From Prochloraceae cyanobacterium (GTDB taxonomy: Bacteria > Cyanobacteriota > Cyanobacteriia > Cyanobacteriales > JASJDA01): DNA of 35,937 nt. Shown here one piece after another: positions 9,343 to 17,484 of the stretch (within the stretch, counting starts at the first letter, position 1; every line of letters begins with the position of its first letter). The notes under the pieces were generated by a model. It was given only the letters and a program-made list of their open reading frames with translations, was not told the DNA's origin and searched no databases. The position numbers were made by a program, and so were the translations under genes. Where the stretch lies: positions 1-35,937 of the forward strand of contig JASJCW010000007.1 of assembly GCA_030065265.1 (NCBI GenBank). The letters are read 5' to 3'.

Positions 9343-9900
9343 ATGCTTAAATATATTCTGCTCGGATTTCTCAATTATCAAGGAATGACCGGTTACGACC
9401 TCAAACGGTCTATCGACGGATCGACAGCCCATTTCTGGCACGCTTATCACAGTCAAATTTATACAACTTTACGTAAAATGGAGCGGGATGGTCTAGTAAC
9501 TTCGGTTATTGACGATACTGATGAAAGGCTCGAACGCAGAATTTACCAAATTACCAAGCAAGGCAAATCTAAGTTAAAAGAATGGTTGGGCAAAAGCCTC
9601 ACCGAATTGCCACCTAGCAAAGATAGTTTACTAGTCAGATTGTTTTTTTCTGGATCGAGAGACCGTCAAGAAGTCCTCAGCGAGTTAAGGTTTCAGCGTC
9701 AACTACGCCAGCAACAATTAGAACTTTACCAGCAAATTAAACCAGAAGAATACTCCCCACCATCTCAACTGAGAAGCGATACCCTCGATTTCGATCGCGA
9801 AGCAAAGTTTTGGCGGATGACTCTCGATCTCGGCCTTGCTTACGAACAAATGTATTTAAAGTGGTTGGATGAAACCATTTCTCAGATCGAATCATTTTAA
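9343..9900 (+). CDS. PadR family transcriptional regulator
   Basis: DNA-binding repressor of the PadR family. The N-terminal winged helix (about residues 1-85) shows LKYILLGFLNYQGMTGYDLKRSI and then HAYHSQIYTTLRKMERDGLV, the recognition-helix and wing region. The C-terminal helices (about 95-185) correspond to the dimerising Vir_act_alpha_C-type domain. The length of 185 is normal. No ribosome binding site precedes the ATG, and a candidate TTGACA box lies only 28 bp upstream of it, so a very short leader or leaderless mRNA is possible. A near-identical 20-bp site precedes both this gene and the downstream 2TM gene, which points to autoregulation plus control of the 2TM/RetSat pair. The inducer is unknown. 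Confidence 0.92.
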   Translation: MLKYILLGFLNYQGMTGYDLKRSIDGSTAHFWHAYHSQIYTTLRKMERDGLVTSVIDDTDERLERRIYQITKQGKSKLKEWLGKSLTELPPSKDSLLVRLFFSGSRDRQEVLSELRFQRQLRQQQLELYQQIKPEEYSPPSQLRSDTLDFDREAKFWRMTLDLGLAYEQMYLKWLDETISQIESF

Positions 9901-9930
9901 ATTCTCTTGCGATCTCAAAATCTATTTTTT

Positions 9931-9950
9931 ATATGTCAAAAATTACATAT
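9931..9950. promoter_or_regulatory. Operator-like site 2, upstream of the 2TM/RetSat pair
   Basis: ATATGTCAAAAATTACATAT has perfect 6-bp inverted arms (ATATGT and ACATAT) separated by 8 bp, and lies 34 bp before the 2TM gene start. Its reverse complement matches operator site 1 at 18 of 20 positions. A possible promoter, TTGCGA at 9908-9913 and TATATG at 9930-9935 with 16 bp between, would overlap it. Confidence 0.7.
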
Positions 9951-9984
9951 AAAGGATTACATTGTTTTAAGGAGAGCAAAAATA

Positions 9985-10380
9985 ATGAACGAGACATACA
10001 CCAACGAACAAGTTCAAGAAATTCTAGCAGAAGCAACAACTATCGAAAAAGACAATCAAATTTCCCAGCAAGAATTACAAGAAATAGCTGCTGAAATAGG
10101 TATTTCAACCCAAATTTTAGAACGAGCTAAAAAAGTTTGGTTAGAGAAACAAAAAACCAGCCAAAAACGAGCCAAAAGAAGAAATGCCTTCGTGAGATTC
10201 CATCTCGTTCCCTATTTAGCAGTCAGTATATTTTTAGTTCTGCTCAACTTGAGCGTGACACCGCGATACTTTTGGAGCGTTTATCCAATTCTCGGCTGGG
10301 GTTTGGGGGTGGCAATTGACGGATCTTCGCTCTGCGATCGCAGCAGTGGAAAAATTATCGAGGAAAAAGAAAATGTCTGA
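9985..10380 (+). CDS. 2TM domain-containing protein
   Basis: A small membrane protein of 131 residues. The N-terminal 50 residues (MNETYTNEQVQEILAEA ... ISQQELQEIAAEIGIS) form the short helical module often seen before 2TM domains in cyanobacteria. The membrane part has FHLVPYLAVSIFLVLLNL and FWSVYPILGWGLGVAI, including the conserved GWG. The ATG at 9985 is preceded by AAGGAGAG at ideal spacing, so the longer frame from 9907 is not used. Its stop overlaps the oxidoreductase start in ATGTCTGA, implying translational coupling. The residues after GVAI (DGSSLCDRSSGK) do not look like a normal 2TM end, where a His after the second helix is usual, so a late frameshift is possible. The function is unknown. 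Confidence 0.78.
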   Translation: MNETYTNEQVQEILAEATTIEKDNQISQQELQEIAAEIGISTQILERAKKVWLEKQKTSQKRAKRRNAFVRFHLVPYLAVSIFLVLLNLSVTPRYFWSVYPILGWGLGVAIDGSSLCDRSSGKIIEEKENV

Positions 10381-11923
10381 ATTTAAATACGATGCGATCG
10401 TCATCGGTTCTGGAATTGGCGGACTTACAACTGCGGCCATTCTGGCAAAATACAGTCACAAAAAAGTCTTAATTTTAGAGCAGCACTATGTAATCGGTGG
10501 ATTTACCCACGAATTCGATCGCCAAGGATTTACCTGGGATGTGGGACTTCATTATGTCGGAGAGATGGGAGAAGGAGAAATAGGAAGAGAGATATTTGAT
10601 TATATAACGGACGGGAAACTGAATTGGAATAAAATGCCAGATCAGTTTGAGAAATTTGTTTATCCCGACTTCACCTTTAAAGTATATTCCGATCCGCAAA
10701 AATATCATTCCGATCTCATCGAGATGTTTCCAGAAGAAAAAGCAGCAATAAAAAGATACTTTGGCGATGTAAAAAACGCCTCTATCAAGCTGCTCTTGAC
10801 AGGCAAATACGGCAAGATGTTCCTAAAGACTTTCCGACAAACAACCAAAGAATATTTAGATCGCCATTTTCAAAACCCGAAACTAAAAGCCTTATTAGCC
10901 TCGCAATGGGGAACTTATGCTTTACCTCCATCCCAAAGTTCGTTTTACGTCCATGCCTTGTTAGTTAACCACTATCTTAACGGTGCTTGGTATCCTGTAG
11001 GGGGAGCGTCTGAAATTGCCAAAGATATTTTACCCGTAATTGAAAAAGCCGGAGGAAGGGCGATCTCCAGACGGGAAGTTACGGAGATATTAATTGAAAA
11101 TGGAGCGGCGATCGGCGTAAAAGCGAGGAAAACCCATAAAGCAGATCCAGAAATAGAAGAATACTACGCACCTGTAATTATTTCCGATGCGGGAGCATTT
11201 AATACCTACACTAAACTAATTCCCGAAAGCTATGAGGTTCCCTATCGCGAAGAAATTAAAGCATTTCCCAAAGGAAAGGGCAATATAAATCTTTATTTAG
11301 GTTTCAAAGAATCTCCTACCAAACTGGGATTTTTTGGGGAAAACCATTGGATTTACAAAGATTACGACCACGATCGAGCCTTTGAGAAACTAACAACCCT
11401 CGAAGAATTTCCCAATCACTGTTATCTATCCTTCCCATCCTTAAAAAATCCAGCAGCAAAAAGCCACACCGGAGAGATTATCAGCTTTATAGATTACGAT
11501 TGCTTTGCTAAATGGCGAGATCTACCTTGGAAAAGAAGAGGAGAGGAATATACTCAACTTAAAGAAAGACTCTCTGAGGGTTTAATCGAGCTAGTAGAAT
11601 CTCAATATCCAGGTTTTAAAGATTTAATTGGCTACAGCGAACTTTCCACGCCTTTGACGGTAGAATATTTTGATGCGAGCGATCGCGGTGCTATTTATGG
11701 CACTCCCGCAACGCCAAAAAGACTGGATGCAAAGTGGATCGATGCCAAAACTCCGATTAAAAATCTTTATCTGACAGGAACAGATGTTTTTTGTCACGGT
11801 ATCGTAGGAGCAGCGATGGGAGGTATTGTAACCGCAGGAATCTTAAACGGGTTGTTCGGCTTTTTTAAGATAATGTTAGCTCTCAAGCAGGGAAAATCAA
11901 TCGATCGCGATCCGGTAACCTAA
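10373..11923 (+). CDS. FAD-dependent oxidoreductase, retinol saturase/CrtI-CrtISO superfamily
   Basis: A flavoprotein related to phytoene desaturases, carotenoid isomerases and all-trans-retinol 13,14-reductase. The dinucleotide-binding GSGIGGLTTAAIL (residues 12-24) follows the N-terminal strand, and an acidic LEQH ends the second strand. The C-terminal FAD motif NLYLTGTDVFCHGIVGAAMGGIVTA is close to the RetSat/CrtISO consensus. STPLTVEYFDASDRGAIYGTPATPKRL is the substrate-domain block shared by RetSat-like enzymes. The substrate is probably a polyene, but which one cannot be decided. The ATG at 10373 overlaps the 2TM stop; an in-frame TTG at 10316 would only extend into that gene. Likely controlled by the upstream PadR protein. 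Confidence 0.87.
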   Translation: MSEFKYDAIVIGSGIGGLTTAAILAKYSHKKVLILEQHYVIGGFTHEFDRQGFTWDVGLHYVGEMGEGEIGREIFDYITDGKLNWNKMPDQFEKFVYPDFTFKVYSDPQKYHSDLIEMFPEEKAAIKRYFGDVKNASIKLLLTGKYGKMFLKTFRQTTKEYLDRHFQNPKLKALLASQWGTYALPPSQSSFYVHALLVNHYLNGAWYPVGGASEIAKDILPVIEKAGGRAISRREVTEILIENGAAIGVKARKTHKADPEIEEYYAPVIISDAGAFNTYTKLIPESYEVPYREEIKAFPKGKGNINLYLGFKESPTKLGFFGENHWIYKDYDHDRAFEKLTTLEEFPNHCYLSFPSLKNPAAKSHTGEIISFIDYDCFAKWRDLPWKRRGEEYTQLKERLSEGLIELVESQYPGFKDLIGYSELSTPLTVEYFDASDRGAIYGTPATPKRLDAKWIDAKTPIKNLYLTGTDVFCHGIVGAAMGGIVTAGILNGLFGFFKIMLALKQGKSIDRDPVT

Positions 11924-12003
11924 ACATCATAATTTTTTAGCAAAAATGCTAGTATCGATCGAGATAAAATGATACTCTAAAAAACTATAACTTTTTTGGT
12001 AAA

Positions 12004-12048
12004 TAAACCGATCTTCTACTCGTTGGTTTTGAATATTAGATCGGTTTA
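12004..12048 (+). terminator. Long hairpin after the RetSat-like gene
   Basis: A perfect 11-bp inverted repeat (12004-12014 and 12038-12048) encloses a 23-nt loop, about 80 bp downstream of the oxidoreductase stop. No clean U-tract follows. It is probably a transcription terminator or mRNA 3'-end stabiliser for the padR-2TM-RetSat transcript. Confidence 0.5.
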
Positions 12049-12166
12049 AATCTTGAAAAAGTCTTAAAAGTTCAAAATGACTGATGCTTTTTAATAAGTA
12101 TATTGTCTTACTTTCTAGCCTTAAATCTGCTGGAATGCTAAATAATAATTTCCGGGGTAAAAAACA

Positions 12167-13330
12167 ATGAAATTGGCAGCAAGAGTAGCTCGAGTAACAC
12201 CTTCCCTGACTTTAGCAATTTCTGCCAAAGCTAAAGCAATGAAAGCCCGAGGCATTGACGTTTGCAGTTTTAGCGCGGGAGAACCAGATTTTGACACCCC
12301 GGAACATATTAAAGAAGCAGCTAAAAAAGCTCTCGATCTTGGTAAAACAAAATACGGGCCGGCAGCAGGAGAACCTTTACTGCGAGAGGCGATCGCCGCT
12401 AAACTGAAGCGAGATAATAATTTAAACTATACTGCAGAGAATGTAATCGTTACTAACGGTGGCAAACATTCTTTATTCAATTTAATGTTGGCTTTAATCG
12501 ATCGCGACGATGAGGTAATTATTCCCGCACCCTATTGGTTATCTTATCCTGAAATGGTCAAACTAGCAGGCGGCAAGCCAGTCATAGTTCCCACTACAGC
12601 AAAAAATAACTATAAAATTACTCCCGAACAACTCGATCGCGCTATTACTCCTCAAACTAAATTATTCGTCCTTAATTCTCCAGGAAATCCCACCGGATCT
12701 GTCTACACTCCCGATGAAATTACTAATTTAGCTAAAGTAATCGTCGAACGAGATATATTAGTAGTTTCTGACGAAATTTATGAAAAAATTCTCTACGACG
12801 ATGCCACCCATTTAAGTATTGGTGCAGTTAATTCTCAAGTTTTTGAGCGAACTATAACCAGCAATGGCTTTGCTAAAAGTTACTCCATGACTGGTTGGCG
12901 CATTGGTTACATTGCTGCACCCCTCGAGATAATTAAAGCGATGAATACGATTCAAAGTCATAGCACTTCTAATGTTTGTACTTTTGCACAGTATGGTGCG
13001 ATCGCCGCAATTAATAGCTCTCAAGATTGCGTTGAAAAAATGCGTCTTGCTTTTGTCGAAAGAAGGTCAATAATGCACGATGCGATCGCTTCAATAGATC
13101 GGCTTACTTGCGAAAAACCATCAGGAGCATTTTACCTATTTGTTGATATTTCACAAACTGGTTTGAATTCTCTACAATTTTGCAACCATCTTTTAGAATC
13201 CCAACAAGTAGCAGCAATTCCGGGAATTGCTTTTGGTGCAGATAGCTGTATTCGCTTATCTTACGCTACCGATCCAATATCAATTAAAAAAGGTATGGAA
13301 CGTTTAGATCGATTCGTTCGCTCTTGCTAA
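12167..13330 (+). CDS. aspC: Pyridoxal-phosphate-dependent aspartate aminotransferase (class I/II, type 1b)
   Basis: Interconverts aspartate and 2-oxoglutarate with oxaloacetate and glutamate; type 1b members from cyanobacteria can also act on prephenate. Residues visible in the 387-residue product are the substrate-loop [10 protein letters not shown] (36-45), NSPGNPTG (170-177, cofactor pocket), SDEIYEKI with the Asp that contacts the PLP ring nitrogen (about 202), and [17 protein letters not shown], in which Lys237 forms the Schiff base and Arg245 contacts phosphate. Length and architecture match type 1b enzymes. An ATG with a modest GGGG upstream begins it. It has no cotranscribed neighbour. 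The symbol is by family analogy. Confidence 0.93.
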   Translation: MKLAARVARVTPSLTLAISAKAKAMKARGIDVCSFSAGEPDFDTPEHIKEAAKKALDLGKTKYGPAAGEPLLREAIAAKLKRDNNLNYTAENVIVTNGGKHSLFNLMLALIDRDDEVIIPAPYWLSYPEMVKLAGGKPVIVPTTAKNNYKITPEQLDRAITPQTKLFVLNSPGNPTGSVYTPDEITNLAKVIVERDILVVSDEIYEKILYDDATHLSIGAVNSQVFERTITSNGFAKSYSMTGWRIGYIAAPLEIIKAMNTIQSHSTSNVCTFAQYGAIAAINSSQDCVEKMRLAFVERRSIMHDAIASIDRLTCEKPSGAFYLFVDISQTGLNSLQFCNHLLESQQVAAIPGIAFGADSCIRLSYATDPISIKKGMERLDRFVRSC

Positions 13331-13714
13331 AATTGCAATTTATTTAATTAAATTGTTTGCAGATCGTATAATTTAATCTCGATCGAGCTATTGGCAAACT
13401 TACAAAACCCTAATCTTGAAAAACTCAAGATTAAAAATTTATTAGCAAGCTTAATTATTGCCATGAATCGAGCCAATAAACTCGCTCTACATAATAGTCT
13501 CAAACTCAGAAATTAATCGTTTTTCTCTCAATGTAACCCTTTTTAAGCTAATTACATCGAAAAAGAGGCATTGAAAGAGATATTTAAAAATTAATTTATT
13601 AGCAATTAAATTTCTCTAAAATGACAAGAGAGATCGAGCTTAATATATTTATATTGATGTAATGACAATAACAAGTTATACTCATCACATAGGCTAGGAA
13701 TTAATCTTTTTTTT
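13331..13714. other. Intergenic spacer, 384 bp, with two inverted repeats
   Basis: It holds one clear hairpin (13411-13433, listed separately) and a weaker nested pair: TCTCTCAATG near 13525 faces CATTGAAAGAGA near 13570, with ATGTAA and TTACAT inside. No ORF of note is present. The right end must contain the promoter of the GGDEF gene, but no ribosome binding site or -35/-10 pair stands out. Confidence 0.5.
13411..13433 (+). terminator. Hairpin downstream of the aminotransferase gene
   Basis: A perfect 9-bp stem (TAATCTTGA, 13411-13419, with TCAAGATTA, 13425-13433) with a 5-nt loop, followed by AAAATTTATT. The stem is AT-rich and the U-tract is displaced, so it would be a weak terminator for aspC about 80 bp after its stop. 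Confidence 0.5.
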
Positions 13715-14743
13715 ATGAATCTCGATTCAACTCTAGAAGAGTTAAAACTTTTTAACTATCAAGCAGATATAACTGAGCCGGTTCAATCGGTAATAAAAAA
13801 ATTCAAAAATAATAGCGATTTACCTGGAGTAATTTTATTACAGAACGGGCAATTTTTTGGAATCATTTCTCAAAAAAGTTTTTGGCAATATATGAGTCTT
13901 CCTTATAGTATCGAAATATCTTCAAGACGTTCGATACGGTACGTTTATGATTATCTCAAGATCGAGAACTTAATACTTCCGAAAACAACCACAATCATAG
14001 AAGGAGTTAAAAAAGCATTAGAAAGACCTGCGAAAATACTTGAAGAGCCAATTGTAGTAAAAACAGCACCTCAAGAATATAGGTTATTGGACTTACATCA
14101 ATTATTAATTTCACAAGCCAAAATTCATGAAATAGCTAATCTCTTAATTACTAATCTCTATAAAGATATGGAGAAAGCTAACCAAAAGCTAAAAATTTTA
14201 TCGAGTTCGGATGGTTTAACCCAACTTGCAAATCGGCGCGTATTCGACGAATATTTACAAACTGAATGGAAAAAAGCCGATCGCGAAGGAGACAATCATA
14301 TCGCTTTAATTATCGGTGAATTAGATTTCTTTAAACCATATAACGAAATTTACGGTCACCTAGCTGGAGATGACGCTTTAAGAAGAATCGCAAAAGTAAT
14401 TAAAAAAGCTCTCAAAGATGTAAATTGTTTGATAGCTCGCTATGGTGGGGACGATTTTGCAATAATCCTGCCTAATAAAGATAAGATAGATGCGGCTTGT
14501 CTGGCAGAAAAGATCCGCAAAAAGGTCTTAAGCTTACAAATTCCTAATTCTGGTTCTCAAATTAGTGCCCATTTAACTATGAGCTTTGGGATAACCAGTG
14601 CCATTCCTTCCCAAGATAATAGTACTCCAGATATGCTATTAATTGGTGCGGATAGAGCTTTGACCCAAGCAAAAAGAGCAGGAAGAAATAGAAAAGTTGT
14701 CTGGAATAATTCTTATCTCCAAACTATTATGAAAATCTCTTAG
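13715..14743 (+). CDS. CBS-like plus GGDEF domain protein, probable diguanylate cyclase
   Basis: The C-terminal half (about residues 160-330) is a GGDEF domain: SDGLTQLANRRVFDEYL opens it, the metal-binding Asp204 is in ELDFFKPYNEIYGH, and the active-site loop reads RYGGDDF (244-248). Asp replaces the fourth-position Glu of GG[DE]EF, a conservative change that may keep metal binding, so cyclic-di-GMP synthesis is plausible but unproven. No RxxD inhibitory site lies before the loop. The N-terminal half (about 1-135) looks like a paired CBS-type regulatory module (LPGVILLQNGQFFGIISQKSFWQYM). There are no membrane segments, so it is cytosolic. The equally long convergent gene at 14827-15855 is a paralogue with a decayed active site. 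Confidence 0.9.
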   Translation: MNLDSTLEELKLFNYQADITEPVQSVIKKFKNNSDLPGVILLQNGQFFGIISQKSFWQYMSLPYSIEISSRRSIRYVYDYLKIENLILPKTTTIIEGVKKALERPAKILEEPIVVKTAPQEYRLLDLHQLLISQAKIHEIANLLITNLYKDMEKANQKLKILSSSDGLTQLANRRVFDEYLQTEWKKADREGDNHIALIIGELDFFKPYNEIYGHLAGDDALRRIAKVIKKALKDVNCLIARYGGDDFAIILPNKDKIDAACLAEKIRKKVLSLQIPNSGSQISAHLTMSFGITSAIPSQDNSTPDMLLIGADRALTQAKRAGRNRKVVWNNSYLQTIMKIS

Positions 14744-14780
14744 TTCTGTTGACAGTCGTATTATTAAAATGGAAAATAGA

Positions 14781-14807
14781 CTCTGACATTAATCCTAAAT
14801 ATCAGAG
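14781..14807. terminator. Bidirectional hairpin between the convergent GGDEF genes
   Basis: CTCTGA (14781-14786) pairs with TCAGAG (14802-14807). The stem can be extended outward imperfectly through AAAATA and TATTT to about 14770 and 14818. It lies in the 83-bp gap between two convergent stops, so it could end transcripts from both sides. Confidence 0.45.
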
Positions 14808-14826
14808 CATATTTCATTGTTTATGA

Positions 14827-15855
14827 TTAAAAAATATTTCTGTTCGTTTTAATCGAATTTGATTGACTGTCTGAAATAATTACACAATTTCCTCCCGATC
14901 GCTTAGATCGAGATAAAGCTCGATCTGCAGCTACAAATAATATATCTGGAGCTTCTTCTTGAACCGGAACTGTTGTAGAAACTCCCAGACTGATGGTTAA
15001 ATAAGGACTAATTTTTGAGCCAGAATTGGCAATTTCTAAAGTAAGAATTTTCTGTCTAATATCTTCTGCAATAGTAATTGCATGAGCTTCGTTAGTCCCA
15101 GGAAAAAGAATAGCAAAAACATCTTCCACGTAGCGAGCAGCCAAACATTCTTTTTCTTTAATTAATTCTTTAATAGCTTTGGCTATTTGACGTAAAGAAT
15201 CATCAGCCTTGGCATGACCGTAAATTTCATCGTAAGCCTTGAAATAATCTAACTCAAATACAATTAAAGATAAAGATTTTGTACTTTTTAAAGCCTCATT
15301 CCATTCTGTTTGTAAATACTCGTCGAATAAGCGTTGATTTGCAAGTTGAGTTAGCCCATCAAGATTAGCTAAAAGCTTGAGTTTTTTATTAGTTTTTTCT
15401 AAATCTTTGCAAAGATTAATAATTAATAAATTAGATAATTCATGAATTTCTGCCTGTGCAATTAGTAGTTGTCGTATGTCCAATAATTTATATTCTCCAG
15501 AATTCAGCTTCACTACTATTGGTTCTGCGAGGCTTTTTTCTTTTCTTTTTAAGATTTTTCTAGCTGCTTCTACTATGGAAATATCTTTAGAAAAGACCAA
15601 AGTCTTAAGGTTAAGAAACTGATATACATAATAAATTGAACGCTTTAAAGATAGTTCCAAACTATAGGGACGGCTCATATATTGCCAAAAGCTTTTTTGA
15701 GAAACAATTCCGATAAATTGATTATTTTCTGTTAAGATTACCCCTGGAATTTCAGGAAAATTTTTAAAATTTTTAATTACTTCGTTTACTGATTCGTTAA
15801 AATCTACAGTGTAATCATAGAGCTGCAATTCTTCTAAGGTAGAATTTATATTCAT
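14827..15855 (-). CDS. CBS-like plus degenerate GGDEF domain protein
   Basis: A paralogue of the convergent gene at 13715-14743: the same length (342 residues), the same domain order, and collinear sequence; in the first 40 residues I count 23 identities. The GGDEF domain keeps DGLTQLANQRLFDEYLQTEW and the ELDYFKAYDEIYGH metal region (Asp203), but the active loop reads RYVEDVF (residues 243-247). Both Gly and the fourth-position acid are lost. It should therefore not make cyclic-di-GMP. It may bind nucleotide, sense a ligand through its CBS-like half, or pair with the active-looking paralogue. The reading frame is open throughout, so it is under selection as a protein and not a pseudogene. 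The start is an ATG at 15853-15855. Confidence 0.88.
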   Translation of the reverse strand: MNINSTLEELQLYDYTVDFNESVNEVIKNFKNFPEIPGVILTENNQFIGIVSQKSFWQYMSRPYSLELSLKRSIYYVYQFLNLKTLVFSKDISIVEAARKILKRKEKSLAEPIVVKLNSGEYKLLDIRQLLIAQAEIHELSNLLIINLCKDLEKTNKKLKLLANLDGLTQLANQRLFDEYLQTEWNEALKSTKSLSLIVFELDYFKAYDEIYGHAKADDSLRQIAKAIKELIKEKECLAARYVEDVFAILFPGTNEAHAITIAEDIRQKILTLEIANSGSKISPYLTISLGVSTTVPVQEEAPDILFVAADRALSRSKRSGGNCVIISDSQSNSIKTNRNIF

Positions 15856-16429
15856 GATACTTTTAGGATTTAGTAATATATGGCTTTTATTAATTTAAAT
15901 TAAGTATTTTTTTTGAGTATAGCTTTTTGCCGCTTTCTTATCAATAAAATCTAAGGATCTAAATCGACACCAGCGAATCTTTAATAACAGATGATTAATA
16001 ATATATGAATGTTTCTTCTTAATACTAAAAAGTAGTATTCTAGAAATAATAAAATCACAAAAAAATATCTAATACTGGATAACTAACTAAAGGGGGACTA
16101 TGTTTTTAAAAATAGAATCAGTTTCAATCTAAAAATAAATAACTATTAATTACTAATTTACGGATCGATCTTATCCTTCCTAAAAAAAATGATACTTTAC
16201 TATTTAATTATATGTAAATTTTCTTAAAAATCAGTAAAAAATTTAATCCAATCGCCCTTATCGAAAATAAAAGTGATTAAGAGTGTTTTATGAGTCCAAT
16301 TGGGTCAGACAAAATAAGCAAAAAGTATCTCAAGTAAGGAACGCTAAGCAAAACGAGGATAAGATCAAGGATCGAGCAAGATTAGTTTAAAATCAAAAGG
16401 ACAATTGTCTATAGATTGACTTAGAGCGA
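15856..16429. other. Intergenic spacer, 574 bp, between divergent genes
   Basis: This AT-rich spacer separates the degenerate GGDEF gene (leftward) from purS (rightward). It contains a ten-codon ORF at 16100-16132 (MFLKIESVSI) preceded by AAGGGGG at good spacing. No larger gene, clear purine-responsive structure or hairpin was recognised, and no -35/-10 pair is convincing. Confidence 0.5.
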
Positions 16430-16693
16430 ATGTCCAATAAATATCATTCTCGCATTTACATTACTTTACGTTCCTCCGTCTTAGATCCTGCTGGAGTGGC
16501 AGTACAGTCAGGACTCAAACAGTTAGGCTATCAAGAAGTAGAAGAAGTCAGAATTGGCAAATACGTCGAAATGACGTTCAATGCAACTGACGAAGCAAAA
16601 GCGAAAGAAAAAGTCGATTTTATCTGCGATCGACTCCTAGCCAATCCAGTTATTGAAAACTATTCTTTTGAATTAACAAACATATCAAACTAG
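16430..16693 (+). CDS. purS: Phosphoribosylformylglycinamidine synthase subunit PurS
   Basis: Small structural subunit of the three-part FGAM synthase (PurS-PurQ-PurL), the fourth step of de novo purine synthesis; it bridges the glutaminase and synthetase subunits. The 87-residue protein has the typical pattern: YHSRIYITLRSSVLDPAGVAVQSGLKQLGY, then VRIGKYVEMTF and a C-terminal LLANPVIENYSFEL. The ATG at 16430 gives the normal N-terminus. purQ starts 3 nt after its stop, so they form an operon; purL is not in the window. Confidence 0.95.
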   Translation: MSNKYHSRIYITLRSSVLDPAGVAVQSGLKQLGYQEVEEVRIGKYVEMTFNATDEAKAKEKVDFICDRLLANPVIENYSFELTNISN

Positions 16694-16696
16694 CCA

Positions 16697-17395
16697 ATGA
16701 AATTTGGAATTATTGTTTTTCCAGGGTCGAATTGCGATCGCGATGTCGCTGCTGTGACTCGAGGTATCTTGGGTCAACCAACTAGAATGGTTTGGCATCA
16801 AGAAACAGAAATCAAAGATATAGATATAATTGTCATTCCTGGTGGATTTAGTTACGGAGATTATCTTAGGTGCGGGGCGATCGCTCGTTTTTCCCCAGTA
16901 ATCAAAAGCACGATCGAACACGCTAAATCGGGAAAATATGTTCTCGGTATTTGCAACGGCTTTCAAATTTTAACTGAAATTGGATTGTTACCCGGAGCGT
17001 TAATCCGAAATCAAAATCTACATTTTATTTGCGATCGCGTCTCTCTCAAAATAGAAACTACAGATTTAGCTTGGACTGGCGATTATTCTAAGTCACAAAT
17101 TATTACTTTGCCGATCGCTCATGGAGAAGGCCGCTATTATGCCGATCTCGATACGATTAAAGAATTAGAAGATAACCAAAGGGTCGTTTTTCGCTACGCT
17201 TCTGAGGAGGGTGAAATTGCAAACATTCACAATCCTAACGGTTCTCTTAATAATATTGCCGGAATTACAAATCAAAGAGGAAACATTTTAGGGATGATGC
17301 CCCATCCAGAAAGGGCTTCAGATACTCTTTTAGGTGAGTCTGACGGACTAAAGTTATTTGAAAGTATTTTATCTGTGACCTCTTCAAACTGTTAA
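16697..17395 (+). CDS. purQ: Phosphoribosylformylglycinamidine synthase subunit PurQ (glutaminase)
   Basis: Class I glutamine amidotransferase that releases ammonia from glutamine for FGAM synthesis by PurL. The catalytic triad is readable: Cys86 in LGICNGFQ, and His203 with Glu205 in MPHPERA. The N-terminal FPGSNCDRD and PGGFSYGDYLRCGAIA are family signatures, and the 232-residue length is standard for the small PurQ type. It follows purS by 3 nt. It converges on pxcA, and a repeated palindrome in the gap may end both transcripts. Confidence 0.97.
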   Translation: MKFGIIVFPGSNCDRDVAAVTRGILGQPTRMVWHQETEIKDIDIIVIPGGFSYGDYLRCGAIARFSPVIKSTIEHAKSGKYVLGICNGFQILTEIGLLPGALIRNQNLHFICDRVSLKIETTDLAWTGDYSKSQIITLPIAHGEGRYYADLDTIKELEDNQRVVFRYASEEGEIANIHNPNGSLNNIAGITNQRGNILGMMPHPERASDTLLGESDGLKLFESILSVTSSNC

Positions 17396-17409
17396 ATTTC
17401 GCATTAAAA

Positions 17410-17447
17410 AACTCGAGTTCTTACTTTGGTTAGTTAAAACTCGAGTT
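17410..17447. terminator. Inverted repeat between convergent purQ and pxcA
   Basis: Two copies of the palindrome AACTCGAGTT (17410-17419 and 17438-17447) are separated by 18 bp, so they can pair with each other in RNA of either strand. A-rich sequence precedes and GAGATTTTT follows. A shared bidirectional terminator is the simplest reading. Confidence 0.6.
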
Positions 17448-17484
17448 GAGATTTTTAATTCTAGACGTTTTAAACTAAAACAAT

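Noticed and set aside
9907..9984. N-terminal extension of the 2TM gene from a TTG at 9907
   Set aside because: It reads through the operator-like palindrome, and a strong AAGGAGAG site precedes the ATG at 9985.
14827..15855. The second GGDEF gene as a pseudogene
   Set aside because: The frame is intact over its full length with conserved flanking motifs. Only the catalytic loop has changed, so it is more likely a functional non-enzyme.
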